From the NCBI RefSeq assembly GCF_008365315.1, contig NZ_CP043506.1, forward strand, positions 2,028,001-2,092,000: a stretch of 64,000 nt of DNA. The letters run 5' to 3'. The translations under genes and the position numbers were made by a program. Shown in pieces: positions 9,249-16,438 of the stretch. How positions within the stretch are numbered: the first letter of the stretch is position 1; each line of letters opens with the position of its first letter. The notes below the pieces were generated by a model that was not told the origin of the DNA, ran no database searches, and saw nothing but the letters and a program-made list of their open reading frames with translations. Source of the DNA: Acetobacter vaccinii (lineage in GTDB: Bacteria; Pseudomonadota; Alphaproteobacteria; Acetobacterales; Acetobacteraceae).

Positions 9249-9961
9249 AGGACAACTCCCCGTCCAAGGTAGGCGCGCTGTACGTCTTCGTTATTCACCA
9301 GTTCTGCGGGGGTGCCCTGGGCCAGTATGCCCCCAGCCTCCACCACATAGGCGCGGTCCACCAGGCGCAGCATGTCCACAGCACTATGGTCCGTAATCAG
9401 GACCGACATGCCCGTTGCGGCCAACTGGCGCAGGAGGGCGGCGACGGTGCCCACATTGAGCGGGTCCACCCCGGCAAAGGGTTCATCAAACAGGGCGACA
9501 ACCGGGGCGCAGGCAACGCAGACTGCAATTTCACACCGGCGGCGCTGCCCGCCAGACAGCATGCCCGTGCGTTTGTCACGCACACTGGCAAGGTCAAACT
9601 GCGCCAGAAGCTCATCAATCCTGGCTTTACGGCTTGCGCGCGAGAGGGGGCGTGTTTCCATGACCAGGGCCAGCGTTGCCTGCACGGTCAGCGTGCGCGG
9701 CAGAAACGAGGCCTGAGGCAGGTAAGCTAGCCCATGCAGGGCGCGCCGGTGGAAGGGCATGTGGGTGACATCTACACCATTGAGCGTCACCTTGCCCGAA
9801 TTGGGGTGCAGGATACCTGTCAGCAGCTTGAAGGTGGTGGATTTACCCGCCCCGTTGGGGCCAAGCAGGCCCACAATCTCACCTTGACCGACCCTGAGGC
9901 TGATGTTTTCGACAATGCGTTTGCTGCCGATGGATTTTACAAGCTTCTCGGCTGTCAGCAT
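9245..9961 (-). CDS. LptB-like ABC transporter ATPase
   Basis: This 238-residue ABC ATPase energises the adjacent LptF/LptG-like permeases. It has Walker A GPNGAGKST (residues 34-42), the signature LSGGQRRR, Walker B ALFDEPFAGVDP, and a switch histidine in ITDHSAVDML. LptB proteins usually read LSGGERRR and ITDHNV here, so this one is recognisably LptB but divergent. The ATG at 9961 overlaps the upstream glycosyltransferase stop by 7 bp (ATGCTGA); 23 further codons upstream are open but lie inside that gene. It probably acts in LPS or related glycolipid export. Confidence 0.83.
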   Translation of the reverse strand: MLTAEKLVKSIGSKRIVENISLRVGQGEIVGLLGPNGAGKSTTFKLLTGILHPNSGKVTLNGVDVTHMPFHRRALHGLAYLPQASFLPRTLTVQATLALVMETRPLSRASRKARIDELLAQFDLASVRDKRTGMLSGGQRRRCEIAVCVACAPVVALFDEPFAGVDPLNVGTVAALLRQLAATGMSVLITDHSAVDMLRLVDRAYVVEAGGILAQGTPAELVNNEDVQRAYLGRGVVL

Positions 9962-11112
9962 GAGGGGCGTGACCGTGTGCGGCGATGGGCCTGAAGCAGG
10001 TCTGCATAGGCCAGCCCATAGGTGTGGCACATGGTGTCGATCCGGCAGGAGCGCTCTACAAAGGTACGGGCCTGTGCGCCAAGCACACGCGCCAGAGCAG
10101 GTGATTGGCTGGCTTCGCGCATGGCGGCTACAAGCCCGCTCTGGCTTTGCGGCGGCACAAGCCAGCCGGTAACCCGGTTCTGCACGATTTCAGGCACACC
10201 CCCACCCGCAAAAGCAATGACCGGCCTGCCCGATGCCAGGGCCTCCAGCACGGACAGGCCCAAAGGCTCCTCGCGCGAGGAGTTGATGGACACATGCCCC
10301 ATGGCCAGCACGCTCCGCGGGTCGGGGCAATACCCCAGAAAGCGCACGCGCTCGGCAATGCCTAACCGTTTGACTCTGGCTTCCAGCGCGGCGCGCTGGC
10401 TGCCGTCCCCGGCAATGACAAGGTGGCAGTCTGGCAGGTGGGCCATGGCTTCCACCACACGGTCCACCTGCTTCCAGGGCTCCAGACGGCAGGCAATACT
10501 GAAGGTGAAAGGCTGGTCCGGCGGGAAAGGTGCTGGGGTAAAGTGACGTTCATTCACCCCGTTACGGGCTACGCGCAGCTTGGTTGCAGCAGTGCTGTCC
10601 CACTGGGCGACAAACCGGCGGACGTAGTCGCTGACACACACCACCATATCGGTCTGGCGCAGGGCTTTGCGGCGGAACAGCCCGCAGGTGGGGTCGGTGT
10701 AATGGTGCAGCCCGTGCTCTGTCCGCAGGACCGGCAGGCCACAGAGCCGTGCGGCCCGAACCCCCAGAATGTGGGAGGCATAGGTGTGGACATGCACAAG
10801 GTCAGCCTGCTCGTCCCGCAGGGCCTGCGCCAGCCAGGCGACATCACGCGGGCCAAAGGTGCGCCACAGATAGGCCAACGGGTGCAGGGGGGAATGGCCA
10901 CGGTCATACAGGCGCACCCCCGTGTCGCGAATAAGGGCGCGCAGCTTGGGGTTGGGGGTCATCAACGCCACGGCATGGCTGGCGCGTGTCTGCTCCGGGC
11001 GGCTGGTGATGTCGAGCAGGAGTTTTTCCGCCCCACCGATATCTCCCGCAACAACCACATGCATGACCCGTGGAGCTGGCTGGTCTGTGGGGCGGCCGCT
11101 TGCGGCTGTCAT
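9955..11112 (-). CDS. GT4-family glycosyltransferase in the Lpt-like operon
   Basis: This 385-residue GT-B glycosyltransferase begins with RVMHVVVAGDIGGAEKLLLD, where GGAE is the acceptor-binding Gly loop of GT4 enzymes. The donor domain has ACRLEPWKQVDRV, GDGSQR and E-x7-E in EPLGLSVLE, followed by ALASGRPVIAF and GGVPE. The start overlaps the upstream glycosyltransferase stop by 4 bp. Coupling with exporter genes on its other side suggests it builds the sugar part of the exported lipid. The substrate is unknown. Confidence 0.87.
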   Translation of the reverse strand: MTAASGRPTDQPAPRVMHVVVAGDIGGAEKLLLDITSRPEQTRASHAVALMTPNPKLRALIRDTGVRLYDRGHSPLHPLAYLWRTFGPRDVAWLAQALRDEQADLVHVHTYASHILGVRAARLCGLPVLRTEHGLHHYTDPTCGLFRRKALRQTDMVVCVSDYVRRFVAQWDSTAATKLRVARNGVNERHFTPAPFPPDQPFTFSIACRLEPWKQVDRVVEAMAHLPDCHLVIAGDGSQRAALEARVKRLGIAERVRFLGYCPDPRSVLAMGHVSINSSREEPLGLSVLEALASGRPVIAFAGGGVPEIVQNRVTGWLVPPQSQSGLVAAMREASQSPALARVLGAQARTFVERSCRIDTMCHTYGLAYADLLQAHRRTRSRPSC

Positions 11113-12374
11113 CTTTTGGCCAGTCTGAGCAGTTCCGTCTGAAGCATGAGAGCGTGGGACCGCGCCTCAAAATCCTTCTCAATCCGTTTGCGGCCTGCAA
11201 GCCCATGGGCGGCCCGGAGGGTAGGGGTGCGGAAATACTGGATACAGGCATCTGCCATGCCTGCAATATCAGGCGGCAGGCCGGTAAACAGGCGACCATC
11301 CACGCCATCTGTAATCATTTCCCCAATGCCGCCGACATTAAAGGCCACAACCGGCTTGGCCAGAGCCATTGCCTCCATGACCGCGCGGGGCAGGGGGTCT
11401 GGGTACACGCTGGGCACCAGCACAACGTCAAACTCTGTCAGATAGGGCATGACATCAGCCCTGAACCCGATGAAGTGCACGCAATGCTCCAGCTCCAGAG
11501 AGCGGACCAGTTCACGGCATTCTTCCAGGTGGTCTTCTGGCATGTCCTGCGGGGTGTCGCCCAGCACGACAAAATGGCAGCGCTGGCGTTCTTCGGGCCG
11601 CAACTGGTCCATCATCCGGCGGGCGACCTGAATAAGCTCAATAAACCCTTTGCGGCGGATCACCCGGCCATGCGCGCCAAAAATAATGGCGTCCTTGGCC
11701 AGCCCCAGTTCCTTGCGCAGCAGCGGGGGGCGGGCCATGGCGTCAAATTCTTCCAGGTCCAGTGCGTCGTGGCAGACGCGGGTTTTGTCCTGACAATGAC
11801 CAAACTGGCCTGACACCGCAGCCGAGACACAGAAGATGGCCGCCACACCCGGACTTGCCGCCAGTTTGCGGTGCAGGGCACGGATGGGGGCAGGCACGCG
11901 GGGGTAGAAGACGTGCCAGACAGCAGGCACCCCGGTTGCCCAGGCGACAATGCCGCCGATCAGTGTCGCGGCTGTGCCGTTGCAGAAGATAAGGCTGTAT
12001 TTTTCCTTCCGTACCCGGCGGATCAGCCGCATCAGCCCGCTGGTGGCGCGCAGGGTGTTGCATGTGCCGCGGAAAAGCCGCAGCGGGGCCGGGGCGTTAA
12101 AGTCCTGCCGGGTCATGCCGCGCTGCCAGGGCTGGAGAATGTTTTCAATCAGCGCAGGCTCAATCACCAGTTCGTCCGCTGCGTGGTGGCGGATGATGTC
12201 CTGGCTGACAATGTCTTCCCTGGGGAGCAGGACTGTCCTGTGGATCTTCTTCGGGTCCAGGAATTTCAGCAGGCAGACCAGTGTCTTGCCCGGCCCACCA
12301 TTGCGGGAGGTGTCGTTGATGAACAGGAACCGGGCAGGTTGGGTCGGTTCGGCAGAGCTGGTGGGTTCAGACAT
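11109..12374 (-). CDS. GT4-family glycosyltransferase, first gene of the Lpt-like operon
   Basis: This 421-residue GT-B glycosyltransferase has RFLFINDTSRNGGPGKTLVC near residue 14 (acceptor loop), an FGAHGRVIRRKGF donor-binding segment, and PDPLPRAVMEAMALAKP, where the first acid of the usual E-x7-E pair is Asp. That Asp variant occurs in other GT4 enzymes. It is the first gene of a five-gene unit (GT-GT-LptB-LptF-LptG-like) whose members overlap or nearly touch. The promoter must lie in 12375-12578. It is likely cytoplasmic or membrane-associated; the substrate is unknown. Confidence 0.86.
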   Translation of the reverse strand: MSEPTSSAEPTQPARFLFINDTSRNGGPGKTLVCLLKFLDPKKIHRTVLLPREDIVSQDIIRHHAADELVIEPALIENILQPWQRGMTRQDFNAPAPLRLFRGTCNTLRATSGLMRLIRRVRKEKYSLIFCNGTAATLIGGIVAWATGVPAVWHVFYPRVPAPIRALHRKLAASPGVAAIFCVSAAVSGQFGHCQDKTRVCHDALDLEEFDAMARPPLLRKELGLAKDAIIFGAHGRVIRRKGFIELIQVARRMMDQLRPEERQRCHFVVLGDTPQDMPEDHLEECRELVRSLELEHCVHFIGFRADVMPYLTEFDVVLVPSVYPDPLPRAVMEAMALAKPVVAFNVGGIGEMITDGVDGRLFTGLPPDIAGMADACIQYFRTPTLRAAHGLAGRKRIEKDFEARSHALMLQTELLRLAKR

Positions 12375-12540
12375 AAGAGTTTGTATATCCCGACTTCACA
12401 CGTCACGACCGTGATGCCCGCCACACAGGCAGAGAGAAGAAAAAAGAACGGCGCACATAGCCGCAGAAATAGCGTCACAGGCGCAAGGCGGCAAGCAGGC
12501 AGACACAAACAGCCTGCCAACCGCCCTAACCCGGCCGTGA

Positions 12541-12561
12541 CCCGCCCCGGTATGGGGCGGG
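12541..12561. terminator. Hairpin downstream of the MRJP-type gene
   Basis: A perfect 8-bp stem (CCCGCCCC at 12541-12548 with GGGGCGGG at 12554-12561) closes a 5-nt loop, 18 bp beyond the stop of the gene ending at 12579. No T-run follows on the minus strand, so intrinsic termination is uncertain. Confidence 0.4.
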
Positions 12562-12578
12562 CTGGATGGTTGCCCCTG

Positions 12579-13742
12579 TCAGGGGGTTTCCGCCGGGGGC
12601 TGAATTTTCATTCTGGCGACAAGGTAGGGTGGTTTGCGCATATCCTGCCCGTTATGGAACTGCGGCAGGCGTGTCCATTGCCCCAGCACAACATAGACAT
12701 AGTCATGGTCGGCAAAAATACCATCAGGCCAGACAAAGCGTGGATCTGCGGCAATCAGGTCAAAACTGCCATCGGTGTTGCGCCGGAACACGGCATCGTG
12801 GTCGGCAGCGGTGGTATATATCCGGCCCCAGGGGTCTGTTGCCAGCCCATCGGCAGCGCCTTTTTCGCCCTCATCGCGCACAAGGCGGGCCAGGTCTTCC
12901 GAACTGAGAGAGAAATCGGCCAGAGCGTGTGTGGGCAGGCTGTAAAGGCGGCGGCTGGCCAGTGGCGCGTAGTAAACCCGCTGAGAGTCCGCCGAGAGCG
13001 TAATGCCATCGGCCCCGCTGGCAGGGAAGGCTGCTTTATGGGGTGGGTCGTAAGTGAGGACGCGGCCGTCCAGCACAGTCTGATAACCGGGCACGGGCAG
13101 GACGGAGGGGGTGCCCTCCAGCACTCTGCGCTGCTTGCCGGTTGCCAGATCAACCACGACCAGCGCGGGGTGCCCGTCAAAGGAACTGTCGGTGATATAC
13201 GCTGTGCCCTTTGCGCCATGGGTCAGGTCCACCCGCAGGTCGTTCATATGGCTGCCGGGCAGCAGGGCAGCCTGGAGGGGCACGCTGGCAATAATGCTGC
13301 CGTCAGCGGGGTTGATGCCAACAACCTTGGCCCCACCGGGTGGAATCGGATGGCCTTTGACCTTGCCATCATCAATCAGCCACAGCATGCCGTTGCTGTC
13401 GGTTGTCAGCCCATGGGGCGAAATCAGGCGTTGTGAGGGCGGGCCGGAGTCCGAGGCGGCATAGGCCTGGGACGGGAAGGGAACAAGCCTGCCGTTCTTC
13501 CACTCTCCAAACGTAGGGCCGGTATGGTCACCATCATGTTTGGGAAATGTCAGGAACAGCCGGTTGTTCACAACGGCAATGCCCGAGGGCGTGGGACCGG
13601 GAATACGCGCGACAATATCCACGGCCCCCTGTGCGCCAAAGGCGGGGTCGGTGTTGTTTGTAATGGTGGGCGGGGCTGCCTGTGCGGGGAATGCACAGGC
13701 CAGACCCAGTATGGCTCCATAAAGCCGCATTGCGCCCCTCAT
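12579..13742 (-). CDS. Secreted Yellow/MRJP (L-dopachrome tautomerase-related) family protein
   Basis: This 387-residue protein has an N-terminal signal peptide (MRLYGAILGLACAFPAQA) and a beta-propeller-like body. Motifs such as PSGIAVVNNRLFLTFPKHDGD, SPHGLTTDSNGMLWLIDDG, HMNDLRVD, YITDSS and ADGLATDPWGRIY match bacterial major royal jelly/Yellow-like proteins. The ATG at 13742 overlaps the upstream aldo/keto reductase stop by 4 bp; an internal ATG at 13730 would give a shorter signal peptide. The protein should be periplasmic. Activity is not established for bacterial members; sugar-acid or lactone handling is only a guess. Confidence 0.8.
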   Translation of the reverse strand: MRGAMRLYGAILGLACAFPAQAAPPTITNNTDPAFGAQGAVDIVARIPGPTPSGIAVVNNRLFLTFPKHDGDHTGPTFGEWKNGRLVPFPSQAYAASDSGPPSQRLISPHGLTTDSNGMLWLIDDGKVKGHPIPPGGAKVVGINPADGSIIASVPLQAALLPGSHMNDLRVDLTHGAKGTAYITDSSFDGHPALVVVDLATGKQRRVLEGTPSVLPVPGYQTVLDGRVLTYDPPHKAAFPASGADGITLSADSQRVYYAPLASRRLYSLPTHALADFSLSSEDLARLVRDEGEKGAADGLATDPWGRIYTTAADHDAVFRRNTDGSFDLIAADPRFVWPDGIFADHDYVYVVLGQWTRLPQFHNGQDMRKPPYLVARMKIQPPAETP

Positions 13743-14803
13743 GCGGGCAGGAACGGGGCGATGAGGGAAAGGTCGGCGGGTGAGAGCCTGTCTGCCGCCG
13801 TATCGCACTGGTGCCAGTATGGGTATAGCAAAGGGGGGCGGCTTGCTTCTTCCAGCCGGAGGCTATCTTCGGCAGTCAGTTTCAGTGTCGCGGCTTTCAG
13901 GTTGTCAGCCAATTGCGCATCAGTCCGTGCCCCGATGACAAGGCTTGCCACCCCAGGGCGTTGCAGCAGCCACGCCAGAGCCACCTGCGCCGCTGTTGCG
14001 GTGGGGTAGTGGGTTGCAACGTCCAGCAGGACTTCCACAATGTCATAAAGCGCATTGATGTCGCGTACCGGCGGTTCGTTCCACTGGGCGGCTACGCGGG
14101 TGCCTTCGGGTTCGGGCTTGCCCCGGCGATATTTGCCAGACAGCAGCCCTCCAGCCAGAGGCGACCAGATCACGGCATCCACGCCCTGATCCTGCGCAAT
14201 GGGCAGCAGTTCGTATTCAGCCTCACGCGCTTGCAGGGTGTAGTGTATCTGCTGGCCTACGGGGCGCACCAGTCCTTCACGCTCGGCGGCGGATAGCATT
14301 TTCATGATATGCCAGCCAGAGTAGTTGGACACTCCAACATAACCAATCTTGCCTGCCCGGCGCAGGTCATCCAGAGCAGCCAGTGTTTCCTCAACAGGGG
14401 TCAGGCCATCCCACTCGTGGCACCAGTAGAGGGTGATATGGTCTGTTTTCAGCCGCTTCAGACTGTCTTCGCAGGCTCTGATAATATGGTGGCGGGATAG
14501 CCCCCGGTCATTGGGCCCTTTGGCGCCAGTGGCAAAACGTACCTTGCTGGCCAGCATCACACGGTTGCGGCGGCTGCTGTCCAGAGCTTCTCCGATAATC
14601 TGTTCGGACAGCCCGTCGGAGTAGATGTCGGCGGTATCAAGCATGTTCACGCCTGCATCCAGGCACATGTCGATCTGGCGTTGAGCGCCTTTGATATCGA
14701 GTGCCCCTGTCTTGGCGAACTCTCCTTTGCCACCAAAGGTCATGGTGCCGAGCATGAGGGTTGAAACCTTGAGGCCGGAACGGCCCAGAAGGCGGTATTC
14801 CAT
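13739..14803 (-). CDS. Aldo/keto reductase
   Basis: This 354-residue NADPH-dependent oxidoreductase begins MEYRLLGRSGLKVSTLMLGT. The catalytic tetrad is visible: Asp and Tyr in DTADIYSDG, Lys in LASKVRF and His in YWCHEWDG. The C-terminal cofactor segment ASLVIGARTDAQLADNL is present. A GGGAG ribosome site precedes two consecutive ATGs (14806 and 14803); the second has the better 7-nt spacing. It overlaps the gene downstream by 4 bp, so the two are co-translated. The physiological carbonyl substrate is unknown. Confidence 0.9.
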   Translation of the reverse strand: MEYRLLGRSGLKVSTLMLGTMTFGGKGEFAKTGALDIKGAQRQIDMCLDAGVNMLDTADIYSDGLSEQIIGEALDSSRRNRVMLASKVRFATGAKGPNDRGLSRHHIIRACEDSLKRLKTDHITLYWCHEWDGLTPVEETLAALDDLRRAGKIGYVGVSNYSGWHIMKMLSAAEREGLVRPVGQQIHYTLQAREAEYELLPIAQDQGVDAVIWSPLAGGLLSGKYRRGKPEPEGTRVAAQWNEPPVRDINALYDIVEVLLDVATHYPTATAAQVALAWLLQRPGVASLVIGARTDAQLADNLKAATLKLTAEDSLRLEEASRPPLLYPYWHQCDTAADRLSPADLSLIAPFLPA

Positions 14804-15025
14804 CATTCTTCTCCCGGAATATGGCATGGATGGCGTCTGTCAGACTGCCGCAGTCGGCCTTAACATGGCGCTTGCAGCCCAGGTTCGCAATGTTGGGCGC
14901 AGGGCGGGTTGTTAAACTCTTTGCGCTATTAGGGGGGTATGCAGTGAGGGGGTATCGCGCGGTCTGATCAGGCAAAATGAGTGTATAGCTGCGGGTGGTC
15001 GCCTGTGTTACAGAGGTTGCTGCGC

Positions 15026-15047
15026 TTGGCAGCGCATTGAAACAAGG
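15026..15047 (+). repeat. 22-bp repeat unit, copy 1 (direct)
   Basis: The unit reads TTGGCAGCG, CAT, TGAAACAAGG. It recurs at 15216-15237 in the same direction (18 of 22 identical) and at 15156-15176 inverted (one indel). The AAGG at its end sits 8 bp before an ATG at 15056. A short hairpin (GCTGC at 15019-15023 with GCAGC at 15029-15033) overlaps its start. Confidence 0.8.
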
Positions 15048-15055
15048 TGGCCCCT

Positions 15056-15148
15056 ATGTCGGGTGGCCTACCAAATAGAACACCCGACCCTCTAGGTCTC
15101 AAGGGTGAATGGCGACGGCTGTTCATCCGGGGAATAGGTAGGGCGTGA
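15056..15148 (+). CDS. Possible 30-residue leader peptide
   Basis: A 30-codon frame follows the first repeat copy, with AAGG 8 bp upstream of the ATG. The peptide begins MSGGLPNRTPDPLG and is not hydrophobic. The same bases form an 8-bp stem (GTCGGGTG at 15058-15065 with CACCCGAC at 15081-15088), so RNA structure may be what is conserved. Its stop at 15148 directly abuts the long stem-loop. I doubt it is a functional protein. Confidence 0.2.
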   Translation: MSGGLPNRTPDPLGLKGEWRRLFIRGIGRA

Positions 15149-15155
15149 GTTTCAT

Positions 15156-15176
15156 CCTTGTTTCACACGCTGCCAA
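15156..15176 (-). repeat. 22-bp repeat unit, copy 2 (inverted)
   Basis: On the minus strand this reads TTGGCAGCG, TG, TGAAACAAGG, the first copy with one base fewer in the centre. It lies between the two direct copies, 108 bp after copy 1 and 39 bp before copy 3. RNA from this segment could pair with RNA from either direct copy. Confidence 0.8.
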
Positions 15177-15215
15177 TCGCCCGACGCCAGGAGGCTCGGA
15201 GGCGAAGCTATGCCC

Positions 15216-15237
15216 TTGGCAGGGCTATGAAACGAGG
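15216..15237 (+). repeat. 22-bp repeat unit, copy 3 (direct)
   Basis: The unit reads TTGGCAGGGC, TA, TGAAACGAGG and ends 10 bp before the ATG at 15248, so its GAGG can act as a ribosome site. It differs from copy 1 at four positions, two of them an adjacent AT/TA swap. Confidence 0.8.
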
Positions 15238-15247
15238 CTGAAACACC

Positions 15248-15334
15248 ATGATAATTAAAAGATTTTTTAAAAAACGATTAGCCGCGATCCCTGCGGTCGA
15301 CAAAAAGGAATACATGCCTATTTTCGGTAGGTGA
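15248..15334 (+). pseudogene. N-terminal part of a probably frameshifted small gene
   Basis: A 28-codon A+T-rich frame (MIIKRFFKKRLAAI...) ends at TGA 15332-15334, two bases before the ATG of the next small ORF. Removing one T from the TTTT run at 15321-15324 would fuse both frames into one 93-residue protein reading ...EYMPI-SVGD-MVRVRTG... across the joint. This may be a natural frameshift, a sequencing error or programmed slippage. The base composition contrasts with the G+C-rich surroundings and suggests foreign origin. Confidence 0.4.
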
Positions 15335-15335
15335 T

Positions 15336-15530
15336 ATGGTCCGTGTTCGCACCGGTTGGCCCCGGAATTACGATCTTGATTATATCGGCGTGATAGAATG
15401 CATCAAAGCAGATATCGGACCGGAGGATGCTGGACTGCCCCCATCGGAGGTCCATCGTTATGGCATCAGGTTGCCTTATGCTGGGATATATTATTTCAGC
15501 GCCAGGGAAATCGAAAAATATAAGATTTGA
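15336..15530 (+). CDS. Small hypothetical protein, possibly the main part of a split gene
   Basis: This 64-residue protein (MVRVRTGWPRNYDLDYIGV...) is not recognised. VGDMVRVRTG, if the three codons upstream are included, looks like the first strand of a small SH3/KOW-like beta fold, and the rest is rich in Tyr, Ile and charged residues. A GGTAGGTG sequence just before the ATG could serve as ribosome site. It follows the repeat/stem-loop island and is the only plausible product of it. No neighbour suggests a function. Confidence 0.45.
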   Translation: MVRVRTGWPRNYDLDYIGVIECIKADIGPEDAGLPPSEVHRYGIRLPYAGIYYFSAREIEKYKI

Positions 15531-15569
15531 TCGTATGTTTTTTGGGTCATAAGGGCGCGGGATTCATCA

Positions 15570-15619
15570 CGTGCAAGTATTTGCGGGGCTGGCTTTCATG
15601 CATAGCCCCGCCTTGCACG
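15570..15619 (-). terminator. Two-part stem-loop between convergent genes
   Basis: CGTGCAAG (15570-15577) pairs with CTTGCACG (15612-15619), and GCGGGGCT (15583-15590) with AGCCCCGC (15604-15611), with a 5-nt bulge and a 13-nt loop. It lies between the small ORF and the pirin-like gene and could stop transcription from either side. A second stem, GCCCTC/GAGGGC at about 15658-15677, lies closer to the pirin-like stop. Confidence 0.45.
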
Positions 15620-15682
15620 CGCTGAAAAATACTTTCGCAAAGATGAATTTTCGCAAGAGCCCTCCGGTTTTTTGAGGGCGAT

Positions 15683-16423
15683 TTATGCCGGGTCTGCGGC
15701 TGTGTCGCAGAGCAGCAAAACACAGTTCTCCTCCGCCATGATGACACAGTAGGGGGTGCCATCCAGACATGCGCCATCACCCGCCTCCAGGCGTGTTGTG
15801 TCTATGGTGGCTGAGCCTGAAACGACGACCAGATACAGGGCACGGCCCTGCACGGTCTGGTAGGCTGCACCTTCTCCTTTGCGGATGGCGGCGTGCAGCA
15901 GGCGGCTTCTGGAGCGCAGGACAACTGGCGCACCATCGGTGATAGCCTCCGTCTGTTCGGGCTCATCCTCAGGAAAGCCGGAGGCGAGAATACGAAAACC
16001 ACCGTCTTCCAGTTCCGCAAAGGCGGGTCGGCTTTCCTGTGCCATGCTGCCACCCTGTGTGTCTGCCAGTATCCAGAACTGGAGAAAGGCAGCCCCCTGG
16101 GGGCCAGCCTGCCAGCGCAGGTCGGGGCAGCCCTGTGCGGTCATGACAGCGTGCAGCCCGCCTGTGGCAATGCGTTCAGGGGTGGTGTCTGCACAGTGTG
16201 TGTCCAGCGTGCCTTGGAGAACCCACGTCAGAATGTCCACATCATGCTCGGGCCCAATGTCGTAGGTGGCATTGGCAGCCAGTTGCCCGGTGTTGACAAC
16301 GCGCAGCCGCCCATCATGCACGCTGCCTGCCCCTTGGTAGGACCCAAACGGAAAATGGCAGCGCAGGCTGAGTGTTGCTGTATCAACCTGCCCGAGGGAG
16401 GCTGCGCGGCGGCGTGTGATCAT
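15683..16423 (-). CDS. Pirin-like bicupin lacking the usual metal ligands
   Basis: This 246-residue protein has the two-cupin layout of pirin/YhhW proteins (RVVNTGQL, DILTWVLQGTLDTH, then a C-terminal cupin with LYLVVVSGSATID). Pirins bind iron through H-x-H near residue 57 and H-x-E near residue 101. Here the first pair is Gly57 and Glu59 (GPEHD) and the second site reads GCPDLRW, so all four ligands appear changed. His60 could supply a new ligand. The start at 16423 lies 16 bp after the stop of the outer-membrane efflux gene, so it is probably the last gene of that pump operon. Quercetinase-type activity is therefore doubtful. Confidence 0.78.
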   Translation of the reverse strand: MITRRRAASLGQVDTATLSLRCHFPFGSYQGAGSVHDGRLRVVNTGQLAANATYDIGPEHDVDILTWVLQGTLDTHCADTTPERIATGGLHAVMTAQGCPDLRWQAGPQGAAFLQFWILADTQGGSMAQESRPAFAELEDGGFRILASGFPEDEPEQTEAITDGAPVVLRSRSRLLHAAIRKGEGAAYQTVQGRALYLVVVSGSATIDTTRLEAGDGACLDGTPYCVIMAEENCVLLLCDTAADPA

Positions 16424-16438
16424 GCGGGGGCCAGTCTG

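Larger units (their letters stand above)
15149..15244 (+). ncRNA. Candidate structured RNA (long nested stem-loop)
   Basis: Two 17-nt arms, 15149-15165 and 15228-15244, pair at 15 Watson-Crick positions plus one G-U. Inside them CTGCCAA (15170-15176) pairs with TTGGCAG (15216-15222), and TCGCC (15177-15181) with GGCGA (15201-15205). The 5' side contains the inverted repeat copy and the 3' side the third direct copy, so the fold is repeat pairing with repeat. It resembles no RNA family I can name with certainty; the layout is like the antisense immunity region of phage P4. The strand of transcription is not proven. Confidence 0.4.

Noticed and set aside
11871..13436. 521-codon plus-strand frame
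   Set aside because: It runs antisense across a glycosyltransferase gene and the MRJP-type gene, both with clear motifs. Long antisense frames are common at this G+C content.
14966..15126. Minus-strand frame of about 50 codons starting MNSRRHSPLRPRG
   Set aside because: It overlaps the first repeat copy and hairpins and has no ribosome site. Such frames are often spurious readings of structured DNA.
15019..15250. tmRNA, RNase P, SRP RNA or a tRNA in the structured island
   Set aside because: None of the conserved core sequences of these RNAs is present on either strand.
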